The notes under the pieces were generated by a model that was given only the letters and a program-made list of their open reading frames with translations, ran no database searches and was not told the DNA's origin. The translations under genes and the position numbers were made by a program. A stretch of 64,000 nucleotides of DNA. It comes from Halichondria panicea (lineage: Eukaryota; Porifera; Demospongiae; Suberitida; Halichondriidae). How positions within the stretch are numbered: position 1 is the first letter of the stretch; the number at the start of each line of letters is the position of its first letter. The stretch lies in the NCBI RefSeq assembly GCF_963675165.1, contig NC_087392.1, positions 1,255,001 to 1,319,000 of the forward strand, read 5' to 3'. Positions 14,397 to 27,580 of this stretch are shown here, piece after piece.

Positions 14397-16618
14397 CTAT
14401 TGATTTGGTTCTGCTGTGTCCCTAGACTGATAGAATAGAATGTAGCCAGACTCGTTGGGGGCTGTTTTCTGAGACTCTGTCAGTCCAAAGAAACTTTCAA
14501 TACTGTGAGGCTCCATCTCCTAGAGGGTAAATACAATTTTAACGAGCCTCCAATACAGCAAATAATTATAGGTAAAGATGTTTGAGTGGTGATTTAACTA
14601 TGGTTTTGGTTGGGGAATATCAGCTGCCATAACTTGAATCCAATTTCAACGATTTTTTGGTTTTCTGAAAGCTTAGAAAGATATCTTTCAAATGGTATCA
14701 TCAGTTCATATTTGGTATTGGCCAATTTTCCCATACCATGGATAATAAATAGCCCATGGTCCAAGGCCGAAAAATGACAAATTATGGCCCTGACAAAATT
14801 TTGGATTTAAACACATCATTTGAAAGGTTTCTTTCTGAGCTTTCAGAAAATCATAAAATTTTTGTCATTGGATCAACGGTACTAAAGTTATGGCTGTTAA
14901 AATATGTTCAAACAACTCCCCTGTTTAATGGCCTCACGGAAGTATACAATGAAGAATTGACTTACCTCCACAATATCATCATCAAAGAGTAGCCAGTAGC
15001 CATGACTCTTGACAATCGTGATGTAATGCCCTCGGTTGGGTCCACTGAGGAAAAAGGAAAGTGAAGTTCAGTGCACGGGAAATTGTTAAGTCACCTTCCA
15101 CAGTGGACTACCACAGCTGTCAAGTCATACATTCTGTACGGGTTCTCAGCATCATCAGACTGTAGGGGGGGGGGTGGGGCGCAGAGTTGATGTAATAGGC
15201 AGACATTGCACAGATCATTACATAGATGAATGGATACAGATGAATGGATACAGCTATACGCAATACATTATCACATACTTGAAGTGACTTTGACTTTTGA
15301 CTAACACATAGCAGACACTTTAGAATACAGTATTGCCATTGACTAGCTGGAGGTAAGACACTCACTGTGTTGAAAAGCTTCAATTCCCAAGGAAAGGTCA
15401 CTCGATAAGACAGCTTGGTGAACCTCTGACTCTGCTCCATAAACTTGAATCTCTTGAGGTGAAGAGCCAGTATCTGGGGTAGCTTCTTCACTCTGAGTCT
15501 CTTGGTGGCCTCCTGCTTGCTGCAGCACTTCTCACAGTAATATTTGGACTCCATAGCCAGCATCTCAGATGAGGAGAAACCTCTACATGTGTGTGTGTGG
15601 GGGGGGGGTGTCACCTGAGTGTATACTGTACACATTAGGTGAAACGCAGTATGAGCTAAGCCTATAGACACATAACGTGTATATCATGCATTGACATACA
15701 CCATCACCTTCATTGTAATGAAGTGTATGTTAACAGTGTGAACACAACACAACTATAGAGTATAGATAGGTAGACTTACTTGAGACAGTGTGTGAGAGAG
15801 GTATTTTGCTCCACGTCAACTGAGAGGTCCAGAAAGTCCTCATCTTTGCTACGCACAGTCTCACAACTCAGACACTTGGTCTCGTTCGTCAGCGTGCCTT
15901 GAAACAACTCATGGATCCAAGTGCACCCTGTAGATTGCCCCGGGCCACTCGTCTTTAGATCAGCTACAAGAGTAGAGCAGTGATCTTATAACGTCTTTTT
16001 GCATACATAATTATGTCATATTTCTTACCATCCAACAGATCTCCTATGGTGTTGAGCAAATAGTTTAGGAATTCGTGGGCATCCTGCTGTTGCATGTTGT
16101 CGAAAGCAACTATATATAAGAGTAGGAAATCTAGTTTATGACATACGTTTAAGTACTAATAGCTTACTATTCTCTTTCTTTACTTTGCTGATAAATTTCT
16201 TGGGGTGGATAACTCCGAATCTGGAACGGGAGGTGGAGATTTGAACAAACAGCTCCGACAATACTGACAATAGTGTGTCCGGCATCTTGACTTCTTCCTC
16301 TGTATCAGGGGGCTTGTAACTGAGCACTTTGTTACGAAACGGTCTACAGAAGTAGAGACTCTGAATGACTGAGTTGGCATAGCATGTGTTGCCAAACTGT
16401 GAGGAAGGATGAGAGGACACAATTGATCGTATTGGGTTAGGGTGTATTTAGTATACTCACATTCGTCAGTCCCATGTACCGCTCCTCATCAGGTAAACTC
16501 TCTGCTGCATGTCTCAGTTGAGATTCATTGCCCCCCTACAAGAGCAAACACAGCCCATACTAAAATGTCAACCAACACTGAACCAGAAGGTAATAAGACA
16601 ACACTAGAATCTTACCAT
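14397..16618 (-). CDS. USP12/46-like: USP12/USP46-family ubiquitin hydrolase
   Basis: Nine coding exons: 16616-16618 (the ATG alone), 16461-16535, 16168-16396, 16029-16109, 15780-15963, 15366-15582, 15095-15159, 14966-15044, 14397-14519; 351 residues, against about 366-370 in human USP46/USP12. Catalytic motifs are the Cys box ([13 protein letters not shown]), [14 protein letters not shown], and the His box ([12 protein letters not shown]) followed by [10 protein letters not shown]. Zinc-coordinating Cys pairs are present (CLSC and CEKCCSKQ). The C-terminus [11 protein letters not shown] is intact. The N-terminus MGGNES fits an N-myristoylation signal, like MGANAS in human USP12. These enzymes act with WDR48/WDR20 to remove ubiquitin. 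The start codon sits alone at the end of its exon, so the upstream part is 5' UTR. Confidence 0.93.
14622..14897. repeat. imperfect inverted repeat (foldback/MITE-like) in the last USP12/46 intron
   Basis: The left arm (about 14622-14692, with gctgccataactt ... ttttctgaaagct ... cttt caaatg) is the imperfect reverse complement of the right arm (about 14817-14897). Both arms carry the same landmarks in mirrored order, around a ~125-bp AT-rich centre. It lies wholly inside the 446-bp intron 14520-14965. No coding content is seen. Confidence 0.7.
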
Positions 16619-16843
16619 TGTATTCAGTAATCTTGAGGCCTCTTTGATTCAGTAATACCTGTCTCTATAGTGACTGTACTGTACTGTGGCTAGTCTTCAG
16701 TAAATTTAATCATGTTAAGAAATGGAGATATTTCCTGACTCAGCCTTAATTGTCTAATTAATGCGCACCATAAACATGCCCCTCCCCTCTTTTGCAGCAT
16801 TAGCAACATGCAACGCGGTGTTGCTGCTGCCTAAGATTTTAGC
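16619..16843. promoter_or_regulatory. bidirectional upstream region USP12/46 / VWA3B-like
   Basis: Divergent start codons are 225 bases apart. A short repeat (actgtactgtactg) lies near 16672-16685. Shared-promoter status is inferred only from spacing. Confidence 0.45.
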
Positions 16844-19800
16844 ATGGAGGCCAAGCTGCAGGTGTCATCTGAAGACTGGTTGAAGGTTAGGTTAGACTAG
16901 GTGTAGCTGATCAATACAACAGTTTTGTTTTCAGGTTCATGGACTGGATGCAAATGCATTGACCCTTGACCAGCTCTTACCTACTGTTGGATTTCTACAA
17001 AGCAAAAGTAATTTTTATCACCTTATCCTCAAATGTATGTGAACACAATGCAGGTGAAGTAGGCTCCCTTGGCCATGCAGTCTCTTCTCAATACGGAGAT
17101 GGTGTGTTTGTTAGACAAGAGAACTTGTCAGGTCAAGTGTACAATGTAAGAGTCTCCCTATAAATGCAGCCTGCTTTCAATCGAGTGTGGTCGTTTATAC
17201 AGATATGTGGCACCAGTGGAGGGAAGTTGGCGTCCATTGAAGAGGAGTTGAAGGAGGCCATTTGCTTGCTGAAGGCTCGCTATGACTGGATGATCACTGG
17301 AAGGTGAGTGTGTTGGATAGATTTTGTAATTGTCTAATTTCATTGATCTCTCTTGCAGTCGATTGCAGTTCGGAGTTGTGAGTGGTAGACATGCTGTCAT
17401 GGTGATTGACTATTACGGAACTGAGCAAGCTAGATTGAGTTCACTCATTGAAGTTGCAGCCTCTGTGATTAAGGAGCAGTTCATTCACCTGGATCAATTC
17501 AATGTCATAAGGTACAATTATATACAGTCTACTATAATATTATACTAACTTGGACTTTTGCATCAGGAAAATACATATCCTCTCCATTTTACCTTACCCA
17601 TAGCTGTACATCTGGTGTGAGCTGCTGGAGGGAGGGGCTGGTTAGCGTGTCGGACAAGAGCTTAGAGGAGGTGCTGGCATGGCTGGAGCTTACTAAACCA
17701 CAAACACCTCCACTCACGTCCAACGTTCTGCAAGCTCTCTCCAAAGCACTGGAGCACACTGAGGTGAGTTGCTATTAATCTTCCTGTACTAGTAAGAAGT
17801 CATTGACTATCCAATGAATTCTCTCTCTTTATGCAGGCTGATAGTGTGCACCTGCTCAGCTATGGAGAGTCTAGCCTGAGGGCATTTGAGCAACTGTTAG
17901 AGAGGGTGAGACTACTGTGCAATTATTTTAGCCATTGAAATGTTACGTAACAATTATTGTTTATTATTTATTATTTATTATTTATTAGGTGAAACCTTCT
18001 TTAATTCCGGTTAATGTTTCTGTACTTAACTGTGAGAGAGAGGAAAAGTTGGAACAGTACAAATCTATTGCCATTGCCTCTAATGGAAAGTAAGTTTGTT
18101 TTTCAATTTCTGTGATTGTACAAGTACATGTTTTCTCTACTCAAAGGTGCCACTGTTACACTCGACCTCCATCACTGGTCGGCAACAATCCTCTACTGTC
18201 ATCATTCTCCAGCCTGGCATCATCAGGCTCATCAAAACGATCGGGAAGATCGGGAAGTGGGCGTAGTCAAACCAGCAGACCTTCCTCAGCCAATATATGT
18301 AAGCCCCCCCCCCAAGGAACTCGATCACGCTACTAACCATCCCCTCCTCATAGCCTCCTTTCCACAAAGTCTCACTGACGCAGACACACTGGCCATATGG
18401 AAAGAACTGGATTCTGCGAGAACCACACTTGCTCAGATACAAGCCCTTCGCATTGAGATGGGAGGAGCTACTTGCAATTGTAGTCCAGAGCCCCCCAAGC
18501 TCTCGGACACCAGCATAACCTCAGAGCAGTGGCTGGAGGTGTACGGCCTGAAGGCTAAGAAGTTAATGTTTGATCATCTTGTTCAATCATTAGCGTTTAA
18601 GCACTGCAATGGTATTGTTCAAATTCCCCTCCCTCCCAAGCACAAAAGGACTGGCAAGGTGGAGATGGTAAGTGCATTGACTGTGTGACGTTTGAATCGA
18701 TGCTTTAATGATACTGTATGCATGGTGTGTACTTGGCTGTTGCAGGTTTCACATACAAAGGTTGTACATGCTCAATACTGCAAGGAGTTTGTGCACATGA
18801 GGTAAATAATGATCAACACATTGCCATAATTGCTTTTTACACCGGTATATTTGTTTGAATGTGCAGATGGCCAGAAGGAGAGGTAATTCATGTCCAGCTG
18901 AGCAAGTATGCTCACCGGGTGTTTTGTGAGGGTGTAGAGGGAGTGGTGGGAGCATGCAGGAAGCGGCTATCCTGGCTCAAGAAAGGTAGCAGAGAGCTGT
19001 TTGGAACACTCCTGGAAACCAAGATTGTTATAGTCGTGGATACATCCGTTTCCATGGGAAAGAGACTGGACTTGCTTAAGGAGAAACTACAGGAACTGAT
19101 TCAAGTAAATCCCGTCCAAACCACATGCACACACACACACTGTACATGCACATGTATGGACACTAATGTACTGTACTTTATGTTCACCAATATAGCCTTT
19201 AAATTGTTTGGTTTCAGGAACAATTAAGCACTAAAGACCAGTTCACTGTGTTCCACTTCAACTCGAAGGTGTACCCATGGAGAGAGAACCTTGTGGCCTC
19301 TTCTCCCCAGACCTTGACTGCTGTCTCCCAGTGGGTGGATGGTCTAACTGCAGGAGGTAGCACAAACACTCAAGCAGCTCTAGTCAAAGCCATCACAGTG
19401 ACGGGAGCTGAGGCTGTGTACTTGATGACCGATGGCAGACCAGACACGTCCACTGATGTACTCCTCGCTAAAATACAGCAGCTGCCCAGGATCCCAGTAC
19501 ATACGATATCGTTTAACTGTGGCGACTCCAAGGCCAATCACTTCCTGGCCAAACTGGCTACTAACACTGGTGGAAGGTGAGGATTGCATACTAGCTATTA
19601 GCACTTAAGAGGTGGCTTTGATTGAGGTGTCAAGTTATTGTTTTTGTGTGAACTACTTCAAACTCTTCATAGATACCACTACTTGTCTGAAGATGTTCGT
19701 GACCCGGAAGGACCAAAGACTTATCAGGTACTGTACATAATCATGGATATAATTGTGTGGAATTCATGTGATGCTCACTTAGAGTGAGGATATAACTCGG

Positions 19801-22800
19801 CTGGAGGAAGAAATCAATAGTGGATTGGATCAGCTAGAACGAGCCAATCAACTTCTAGCCGAGTGTCAGGTGACCAACAAGCGGTGTGGAAAAAAGAAGA
19901 AACGAACTGCCAAGATTATCCAAAAAACTGTAGAGTCTGATACAGATAGTGGAGACAGTGCAATGGACAAATCACTGATGTCATCGAAAAAGTAAACCCT
20001 TCAAATATAAATTGTATCACAATAAAAAAAAATTATAAATTAATTGTATGTGTCTTTCACAGGTGGCTTACTAAAAACAGTCTCTCTGCTCTCAAGCTGA
20101 CACTCATGGATGCTCTAGGTCCCGCTTCCATTCCCCATACCACCAAACACGTTCCCATTCTACAAAAGGACATCCATTCGAAAGTATTCTCTCAACTGTT
20201 TCCCCTCGCTCACATTTCCAATGGCAATAGTATGACACTAATACATCCGAGTGGAGTGGATCTGATTGGCTACGAAAATCGACTAGACGAACAAACAGAG
20301 GTGTATTGGGCTCGTCTCTCTCGTCTCGCCTGGGCTGCTATCCCTACTGAGAACAGACCCTCTGTTCTACAAGAATGCGGGCTGGAGGAAGGACTAGTTC
20401 CATCGTATCGTGAGCATCAAGCAGTACTAAGGAGGGTTTTGAGCCAACTGAAATTGCCGCGCCTTCAATTCGACTTTGATTTGTTAGAGGGAGAGATACG
20501 ACAAGCTGAATCGTACAAGCAACACTCGCAGTTGCTCCGTGAAGAAGTGAAGAAATCACACAATGACACACGCTCTGTTTCATCGTTTGGAAGCCATGTA
20601 CCGTTGATGGAAAACCCACTATATTGTATATCGAACAACAAAGGACATTGCTCTAAGCCTAGCAAGAGTGCTAAAGTCATCATAAGGTCCAAATTTGATG
20701 GCTACTATTATCCCGGTACTGTAACGAATGAACAGAGTCATAAATCAATCAGAGTAGAATTAGCCGATAAACAAGAGATCTCTACTAACAGTTTGCTAGT
20801 GATACCTGTGGGAGGAGCTAGACCTTGCCCGGTGCTTCAGCGTGGCGATCATGCTCTAGTGAGAGTGAGAGCATCCATTAATGGGCATCACCCTGGACCA
20901 GATGGGCGATGTGACTACTACATTCCAGGCATTGTTCAAGTACCCCCTGAAAACGCTAGGAAAGGGCATGCTCTCCATTCTGTGCTCGTGTTTAATGGTC
21001 AGGTGGTTACTTGTGATAGGCGAGGGATTGTGAAGATTAGCGAGAAACGATATGCCGACACTTGCAAATACATTCGTGAGAAGATGAGAGAGGAATTGGA
21101 ATCAACACAGAGTGAGGAGACTCGGTCTGAAGCTTCATACACGTATTCTGGCATGAGCAGTACTCGTATGCCTACGCCACCTGAATCCGATCAAGGCTCA
21201 GAAATCAGTTCTACCCCTTCAACTGCTCGGATTTCCGTACGATCTAGAGCTTCAAGCATTGCCTCAAGTAAAAAGAGTGCCACGTCAAATGGACCAGATC
21301 TAACTGCACTATTAGAGAGTCAACGTGCTCAAGAGGAGCTCATTCAGCAGTACCGGAGAGAGCTGCTCTCGATGCAAGAGAAACAAACACAAATGGAAGA
21401 ACAGTTAGTGGCACAGCTGAGCAAAGGAGGTGAACAATTTCCAGAGGCTACCCAGCCTGCACACAGTGAACAAAATGTCGAAACACACTCAAAAGAACAA
21501 ACTGAATGTGAAAAGGAACCTTCAGCTGATTTAGATGATTTTCCTGATGAAGATACTTCTGAGAAAGTTGCAGTTATAACTCCTCCAACTAAAAAAACCT
21601 CAACTGTAAGTGAAAAGGAAACTTCAGCCGATTTAAATCTCAATGGACACAGTGATTTAGATGATTTTCCTGATGAAGACACTTCAGAGCAAGTTGCAGT
21701 TGTAATTCCTCCAGCTCAAGAAAGTATTGACAACGTACCATCTGCAGCTATTGGCGACCCTCACACCGCAGTGCTGCATGCTGAGACAGGAATGAACACG
21801 GATACGATGACTGAAGACATAGGTGTTGGAACCGGACCTATGACAGAATCTGTAGCTGTTGGAACGGAATGGAGTCATAGTGAAACGGAAATCAGCGATG
21901 AGCCAGCTGTTAGTGAAGAGTCAGACACAATTGACCATGTGGTTGAATCTCTTGTTGAATCTCCTAGTGAGGAATCGTTTGTGCAACACACTCCAATCTC
22001 AACACCTATCCCTACTCCTCCAATTAGTCGTGCCAACACTCCCAATCACACCCAACACTCCACACCAGCTCCCAGTGGGCACAATACACCCGAACGCTCC
22101 ACATCTCCCACACCCTCACCAGATTATGTCATCACTCCATCATACAGTCACATCTCCACACCCGAACACAAGGAACTCGAAACTTCCCCCAACCAAACTT
22201 CACCAATTCCATCTACTCCTCATATGACGGCTCTACACACATCCATTGAGACTGCCCCTCTAATTAATCAACAGGTGTTGGTTCGTTGGCCGGATGACGG
22301 TTGGTACTATCGCTGTACAGTAGTGGGCGTGGCAGGAGACGGACAGTGGGAGGTGGAGGATGCCAGCGGTGATACTGAAGCTATTCCATCATGTGATATC
22401 ATTACAGACTTGGTGGATTCACAACGACCCCTTGAGGTAAGTCTCTACCTATACATACACACTGCTAGTGCATCACACCCTCACATACACATATACATGC
22501 AGCTTGAAGATGCTGTTGCGTCCCTCCATCCTGACTACTCTTGCAGCTATGCCCCAGGCATAATAGCAGGCATATCCAATGATGGTCTGAGCTTCACTGT
22601 GGAGCTGTACGATGAGAGTCAGACCACCCTCCGTAGACACGAAGTCTACAGACTGGCCAAGAGCAAGCACGTCAGTGATGTGGAGTACATACGTAAAAAA
22701 GAGGCGGAGTGGGTGGGTACTGCTTGTGTGGTTAGGAATGACTCTGACGGTCTCTTCTATCCTGGTAAGAAAATTAATGTACTATTATTTTGTATTTTTT

Positions 22801-23382
22801 GTCATTAGTTAGTTTCTCCTTGTGTGTACAGGTAAGGTGGGGCGACAGATTCCTGGGTCAAGAAGGTATATTGTGCAGTGGGCAGACGACTCCTTCCAGG
22901 AACAAGAAGTGCTTCATATGTATGGGCCTCTGACTCGTAAACGACCCCTCAGGATTGGGGATCATGTGATTGCTCTAGCCGATCCAAGTAAGCAATTATA
23001 CGTACGTAACATACGTAGCAGCATCACTGCTCATTTTTCGTATCTGTCATGAACAGAGGTTGGTGCGTGTATGCCTGGAATGATAGCTGGAACCAAACAA
23101 GCAAAACTAATTGTGGAGTTTTGCGATGGACAACAGTAAGTCAAACTTACTTAATTAAACCGTATTTATCAATTTTCCACTCCCTGCATATATCTATATA
23201 GTGATGCTGTTGATCCTACCCACTGTTTCTGGGTGTCACTAGAGTACCATCGCCAGGCAGTGGAGTATATCTGTTCCCATGCCCCACCCCCTTCTAATGT
23301 GGGCGGAGCTGATGACGATACTGTCACCATAGATACAGATGATGTACTGAATGGAATAACAAGTGACTATTCGCTACAGTGA
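16844..23382 (+). CDS. VWA3B-like: VWA3B-like protein: von Willebrand factor A domain plus Tudor-like DUF4537 repeats
   Basis: Twenty coding exons give about 1741 residues: 16844-16885, 16935-17007, 17054-17145, 17203-17303, 17359-17511, 17604-17763, 17837-17905, 17989-18089, 18147-18298, 18354-18667, 18746-18801, 18867-19104, 19218-19576, 19673-19727, 19783-19991, 20063-22436, 22503-22764, 22832-22987, 23057-23135, 23202-23382. The VWA domain (exons 12-13) has a MIDAS DTSVSMG, an AGGSTNT threonine loop and LMTDGRPD. Upstream is a second, degenerate VWA-like region (VVSGRHAVMVIDYYG, TSGVSCWREGLV). The large exon 16 and later exons hold repeated SH3/Tudor-like segments (VLVRWPDDGWYYRCTVVG, ALVRVRA). 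A low-complexity S/T/P tract includes two copies of DLDDFPDEDTSE. Human VWA3B shares this plan but is shorter. The molecular role is unknown. Confidence 0.78.
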
Positions 23383-23480
23383 ACACTTTTTTGCTGATTA
23401 TACATGACATTAGTTAAAAAATTATTACAAGAATTCACACAGAGATCATATTAATTTGTTTTAGTTCAGTCATCTAATTG
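23383..23480. other. short convergent gap VWA3B-like / FBXO41-like
   Basis: About 100 bases of AT-rich DNA separate two convergent stop codons, so the 3' UTRs must be very short or overlap. Confidence 0.5.
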
Positions 23481-25482
23481 TTAATGTTCAAAAAGATGAA
23501 ATACATTTCTGCCTCTTGCTTGTTTCTCCAATTTCTGCATAATAAAAGAAAATTTTGTCATCCAAATACTTATTATTAATTAACATGCAACCTCACCTTG
23601 AGATTCCTAATTATTTGCTCGTAAGCGCTGATATTCTCTGGATTGTTTGCTTCTGCATGAGTGAAGTAGCTGTTCAATGTGACATGAAGGTCCAGTCTCT
23701 GTAGCTGCTTACAAGACCCCAGCAGGTGATTGAGAGCAATGTGTGTGGAGGGGGTGAAGTTCAGGACAAAGGATGTGAGGGAAGAGAAGCCGTTGTCCTG
23801 ACAGAGAAGCTCAGCAACTCTTTTATCGATGCCTTCTCCATGAATGATCTCGAGAAAACACAAACTGGGGCACCCATGAGCTAAAGCAAAAAACGCATTA
23901 ACAATCGAGGTTAGTAAAAAAAGTCTTACCTATTTCAGCTAGTCCCTCGGCAGAGAATGACTTTCCACCGACTGTGAGACTAACCAAGTTAGACCAACCA
24001 ACGGCAATCACTCGGAGGGCATTGTCGTTAAAGCACGCCTGATTGGGACTGCCAAGGACTGGAAGGAGGTGAAGATGTTGGAGGTGCTTGCAGCCATTCG
24101 TTAATGACCAAAGAGCTTCTGCACTCGGTGGAAATTCGTCACTAGAGTAGCTGAGGTACTTCAGGTTGGGGCAGTAGACACTCATCAGCCACAGTATCCT
24201 ACAGTACCGGTATGATATGAATGTATACACCATTGTTACTGTACTGTACCTGTCTGTAATCATAAGATTGCACTCAGTGAAGGAAGTTGAGACTATTCCT
24301 TTACTAGAGTTTATCAAGATGGCCTCTATTGCTTCTTCCAAGCTGCCTCTAGTACGATGGATGTAAGAGGATAAATTCTCATCTTGTTCAGTCATGGAAG
24401 GCATCAGACCTAATAGTAAAACCCTGTATAGCTAGCTATGCACTATAAAATCTCTTAGTAAACAACTGTAGGGATTACGTGTAAGCAATCACATGTACCT
24501 ACCATGTAGAGTTAGTTTCTCTGTGCCTGCACACATCTTTGAGAGTCTCAAAAGTACCTGTAGAAAACCTAATAATTGTGGTTTATGTGCAATACTTATA
24601 TAATACGAACCTGTGGATACAAAACAGTCTCGGCAAAGGTCACATGTTTCCATAGTTGCGGGTGCTTGATGATTGTATGCCATCTCTTGCAGACCCTTGA
24701 TACCGCACATAGCTCTTGCGTAGAGAGGTGGTGACACACCAGCAGTAACGCCTGGCTCATTCTGTCCTCTGAAATCAGTATGCATGTTTACAAGCAAACT
24801 ACTCATAGTGTAAATTGTGCCAATGTAACACAAAATAATGCATCCTTCACAAGCACATAATTATGCATTGATCTCTAACTGGCACAAATACTGTAAAACG
24901 ACAGTCATGTAATTAAACGTACCTTCTATTAGCTTGTCCCAGTACTGCTGGTCTGGCACACTAGATTGCTTCCTTGCTCTTGTTTTACTGGCGGTCTCCT
25001 CTTCACTATTCTCCGGGTGCAGTACTAAATGTGTGTCAGAGTTCCCGTTAGTGTGAACAGTCTGTGCTTGCTGACACTCCTCAATTAGCTGCTTATAGCA
25101 CTGGACCTCCTTCTCCAGTGAGACAATGTAGGAGGTAAGCTGATGCCACTGCTCCAGCAAAGCATCGTTGGAGATGATAGTTGTGTGCCGAGGTTTTGCC
25201 TCAATCGTGGTGGGTCTAGATATGGTTGATTCAGACCTAGGAAGAGATACACTGATGGTTAGAATTCTAGCTAGATAGGCTAATGAATTAGGCCCACCTC
25301 TCAGTTGGCAGCCAAGCTGAGGCACGCCCCCAACTGCTTGGAGATGGTTGGTTTTCAAGGCTGTGTTTGCATGTCTGCAGGATGCAGGCTAGCTCATTCG
25401 CTTTCTGCACAACAGAGCCCAGAGATACGCCGACCAGAGGTTGAGAATCACTTCCAAAGCTCTCACCGCTTTTGTTGTCCAT
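23481..25482 (-). CDS. F-box protein with leucine-rich-repeat-like C-terminus, FBXO41-like
   Basis: Eight coding exons (25298-25482, 24923-25236, 24611-24768, 24503-24557, 24250-24409, 23930-24198, 23597-23880, 23481-23534) encode 492 residues. A coiled-coil stretch (residues ~85-130) precedes an F-box encoded by exon 3, with LLVCHHLSTQELCAVSRVC and then KRWHTIIKHPQLWKHVTF. Then come irregular LRR-like segments: LMITDRILWLMSVYCPNLKYL, AEALWSLTNGCKHLQHL, LRVIAVGWSNLVSLTVGG, CKQLQRLDLHV. The alternation matches my memory of the FBXO41 C-terminal half, so I name it by resemblance. It would recruit substrates to an SCF ubiquitin ligase. An in-frame ATG at 25548 would add 22 residues but lies only 25 bases from the sirtuin start. 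Confidence 0.65.
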
Positions 25483-25572
25483 GTTGCTCTTACTCAATAA
25501 TGAGCCGAGGTCATGATCTCCGGTTCCATGGTGAGAGAAAAACACCACAAGATATACATTTGTAGATCTATA

Positions 25573-27400
25573 ATGGCATCAACAATTCGTGAAGAAGACG
25601 AGACTAAGGAGTTTTTTGACTCTCCAGAAGAGCTGAAGACTAAGGTCTCCCAGCTGGCTGACTGGATCAGGCAGAGCAAACACTTCATTGCATTCACTGT
25701 AAGCTAGACTCTCACCACTAGCTCTCGATCTTTGAAGTGGTCTAGTTAGTGTAACTGTTAAAGCTTAGGTAGTCTACACCAATTATTTTATGCAGGGTGC
25801 AGGCATCAGTACCTCAGCTGGAAGTAAGTTCACTGGCGGATCAGTATGGATAGTGTAACTCATGATTCATTCCACAGTTCCTGACTTCCGCAGTGGAATT
25901 CACACTAAATTAGGAACAGGTACAATCTAATCACACGAGTCGACTGTAATACTTCAATAAATTAAGCACTGAATTTTCCAGGTCCTGGCAAATGGGAACT
26001 CCGTGCCAAGGGTGTGGGGAGGGATGCAAAGAAACATAAGACAACTACAACTGTCAAAGCCATTCCTACTCCTACGCACATGTCGATTGTGCAGCTTGTG
26101 AGAGAGGGAATCCTGCATGCTGTTGTCAGTCAGAACTGTGATGGCCTGCACAGGAGAAGTGGACTGATCACCGATAGTAAGTGCATAAACTATTCTCTAT
26201 TGTATATTTGTGTGGTTAATTTCAGAGTTGTATGAGCTTCATGGTAACAGCAATGTCGAGAAATGCTGTAAGTGCAAGAAGGAGTACCTACGAGACTTCA
26301 GAGTAAGAACTGCTGTGGGTGCTAGAAAACATAAAACAGGTGATATGATCTAAAGAGCCCGTATATTGAATTACTATCGAGCATTTTACAGGTCGTAAAT
26401 GTGACAACCCTGCCTGCCGTGGCGACCTAAAGGACACCATAATCAACTTTGGAGAGAACCTTCCTGAAGGTTAGCCAATACTCATCATGCGTCTCATGAC
26501 ACTGTGCAACAAACTTTGTAAATTTTCCTCTCTTTAGTTACATTGGATTGTAGTTTTGAACATGCTAAAAGAGCTGACCTCTGCCTGGCCATGGGCTCCA
26601 GCCTCACTGTCACACCAGCGGCAGACATTCCAGAGGTAAATGGAATTCAATCAGTTCCGTTTATTTCAATCCATTTAATAGACAACAGGCAAGAAAAAAG
26701 GACTGGTGATAGTGAACCTACAGAGGACACCACTGGACCACCTAGCTGCCATGAGGATCAATGGGAAGTGTGATGATGTGATGAAACTGCTCATGAGCAA
26801 GCTGGGGCTGGATATACCCGAGTTTAGGCTCAAGAGGTGACTGAGCATTGTCAAAATGGCCTCATCCTAATCTTTTTGTTGCTGTAGGTGTGTGGTAATA
26901 AAAGCAAACCATAAACACGAGGTACGCTCCTAGTTGATTGAATCTGATATTAAATTTTAATACGATTTCAGGTGTGTGTGGAAGGGAGGGACCAAGAGGA
27001 CCACCCGTTCTCGTTTCTCAAGTCTGTCACATTCAGTGGAGCTGGCCCAGACATCAGATGTGATCAAGAGCCCTACACAGTGCTGACCAGAGCTGGTGCT
27101 GCCCTCCAGGTCAACATGGCCTTCCATTCTCACTATGGGGAGCCTCCTTTGATGTTGAAGTTTAACGTTGCAGGCAGTAAGTTAAAATAATACACACTAA
27201 AACGCATTCTTTTTTGTATCTTCAACTATTTCACACGCAGACATACACACACATTTTCAGATAAAACTGTAACTGCAGATCTCCAGTACAACCCATTTAC
27301 TGGTGTATGGTCAGTTTCAAGGTCGGATGACCCAAAGGATAAAACCTCTCCTGTTCCAATTCAAGACATTACTGACAAACTAACAACTGCTAGTATCTGA
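25573..27400 (+). CDS. SIRT7-like: SIRT7-like sirtuin with C-terminal extension, tandem copy 1
   Basis: Eleven coding exons (25573-25698, 25796-25823, 25878-25919, 25982-26176, 26226-26339, 26392-26469, 26538-26635, 26682-26836, 26888-26921, 26972-27176, 27261-27400) give 404 residues. The sirtuin fold is complete: FTGAGISTSAGIPDFRSG, SQNCDGLHRRSGL with the catalytic His in YELHGN, a Cys4 zinc site (CCKC ... CDNPAC), INFGENLPE, AMGSSLTVTP and IVNLQRTPLDHLA. GKCDDVMKLLMSKLGLDIP is the class IV SIRT7 signature. Residues ~290-404 form a domain I cannot place (VEGRDQEDHPFSFLKSV ... LQYNPFTGVWSVSRSD). It should act as an NAD+-dependent protein deacylase; SIRT7 of other animals is nucleolar. It is head to head with the F-box gene. 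Confidence 0.88.
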
Positions 27401-27580
27401 CTAATTAATTTTTGTTTACTGATTGTTGACTCATTGCTGAGTCAAGCTGCATGCTAAGAGGGGTGGGGCTGGTTAAGCTGAGCTGCTAAAAATAGCTGCT
27501 AGATCTACTGACGTATTCTCCCATGTGGGGGGCATATAAAAGTATTCATCTGCGGTAGAGTTCTCATATTAAACATCAAC
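27401..27580. other. spacer between sirtuin copies 1 and 2
   Basis: 180 bases. Resembles the DNA upstream of copy 3 (shared agctgcatgctaa and ggggtgg tracts near 27445 and 31082), so the copy 2 and 3 promoters are duplicates of one another. Confidence 0.6.

Noticed and set aside
14756-14992. 78-codon open frame on the plus strand
   Set aside because: Falls in the foldback element and an antisense USP12/46 exon; no domain or codon pattern.
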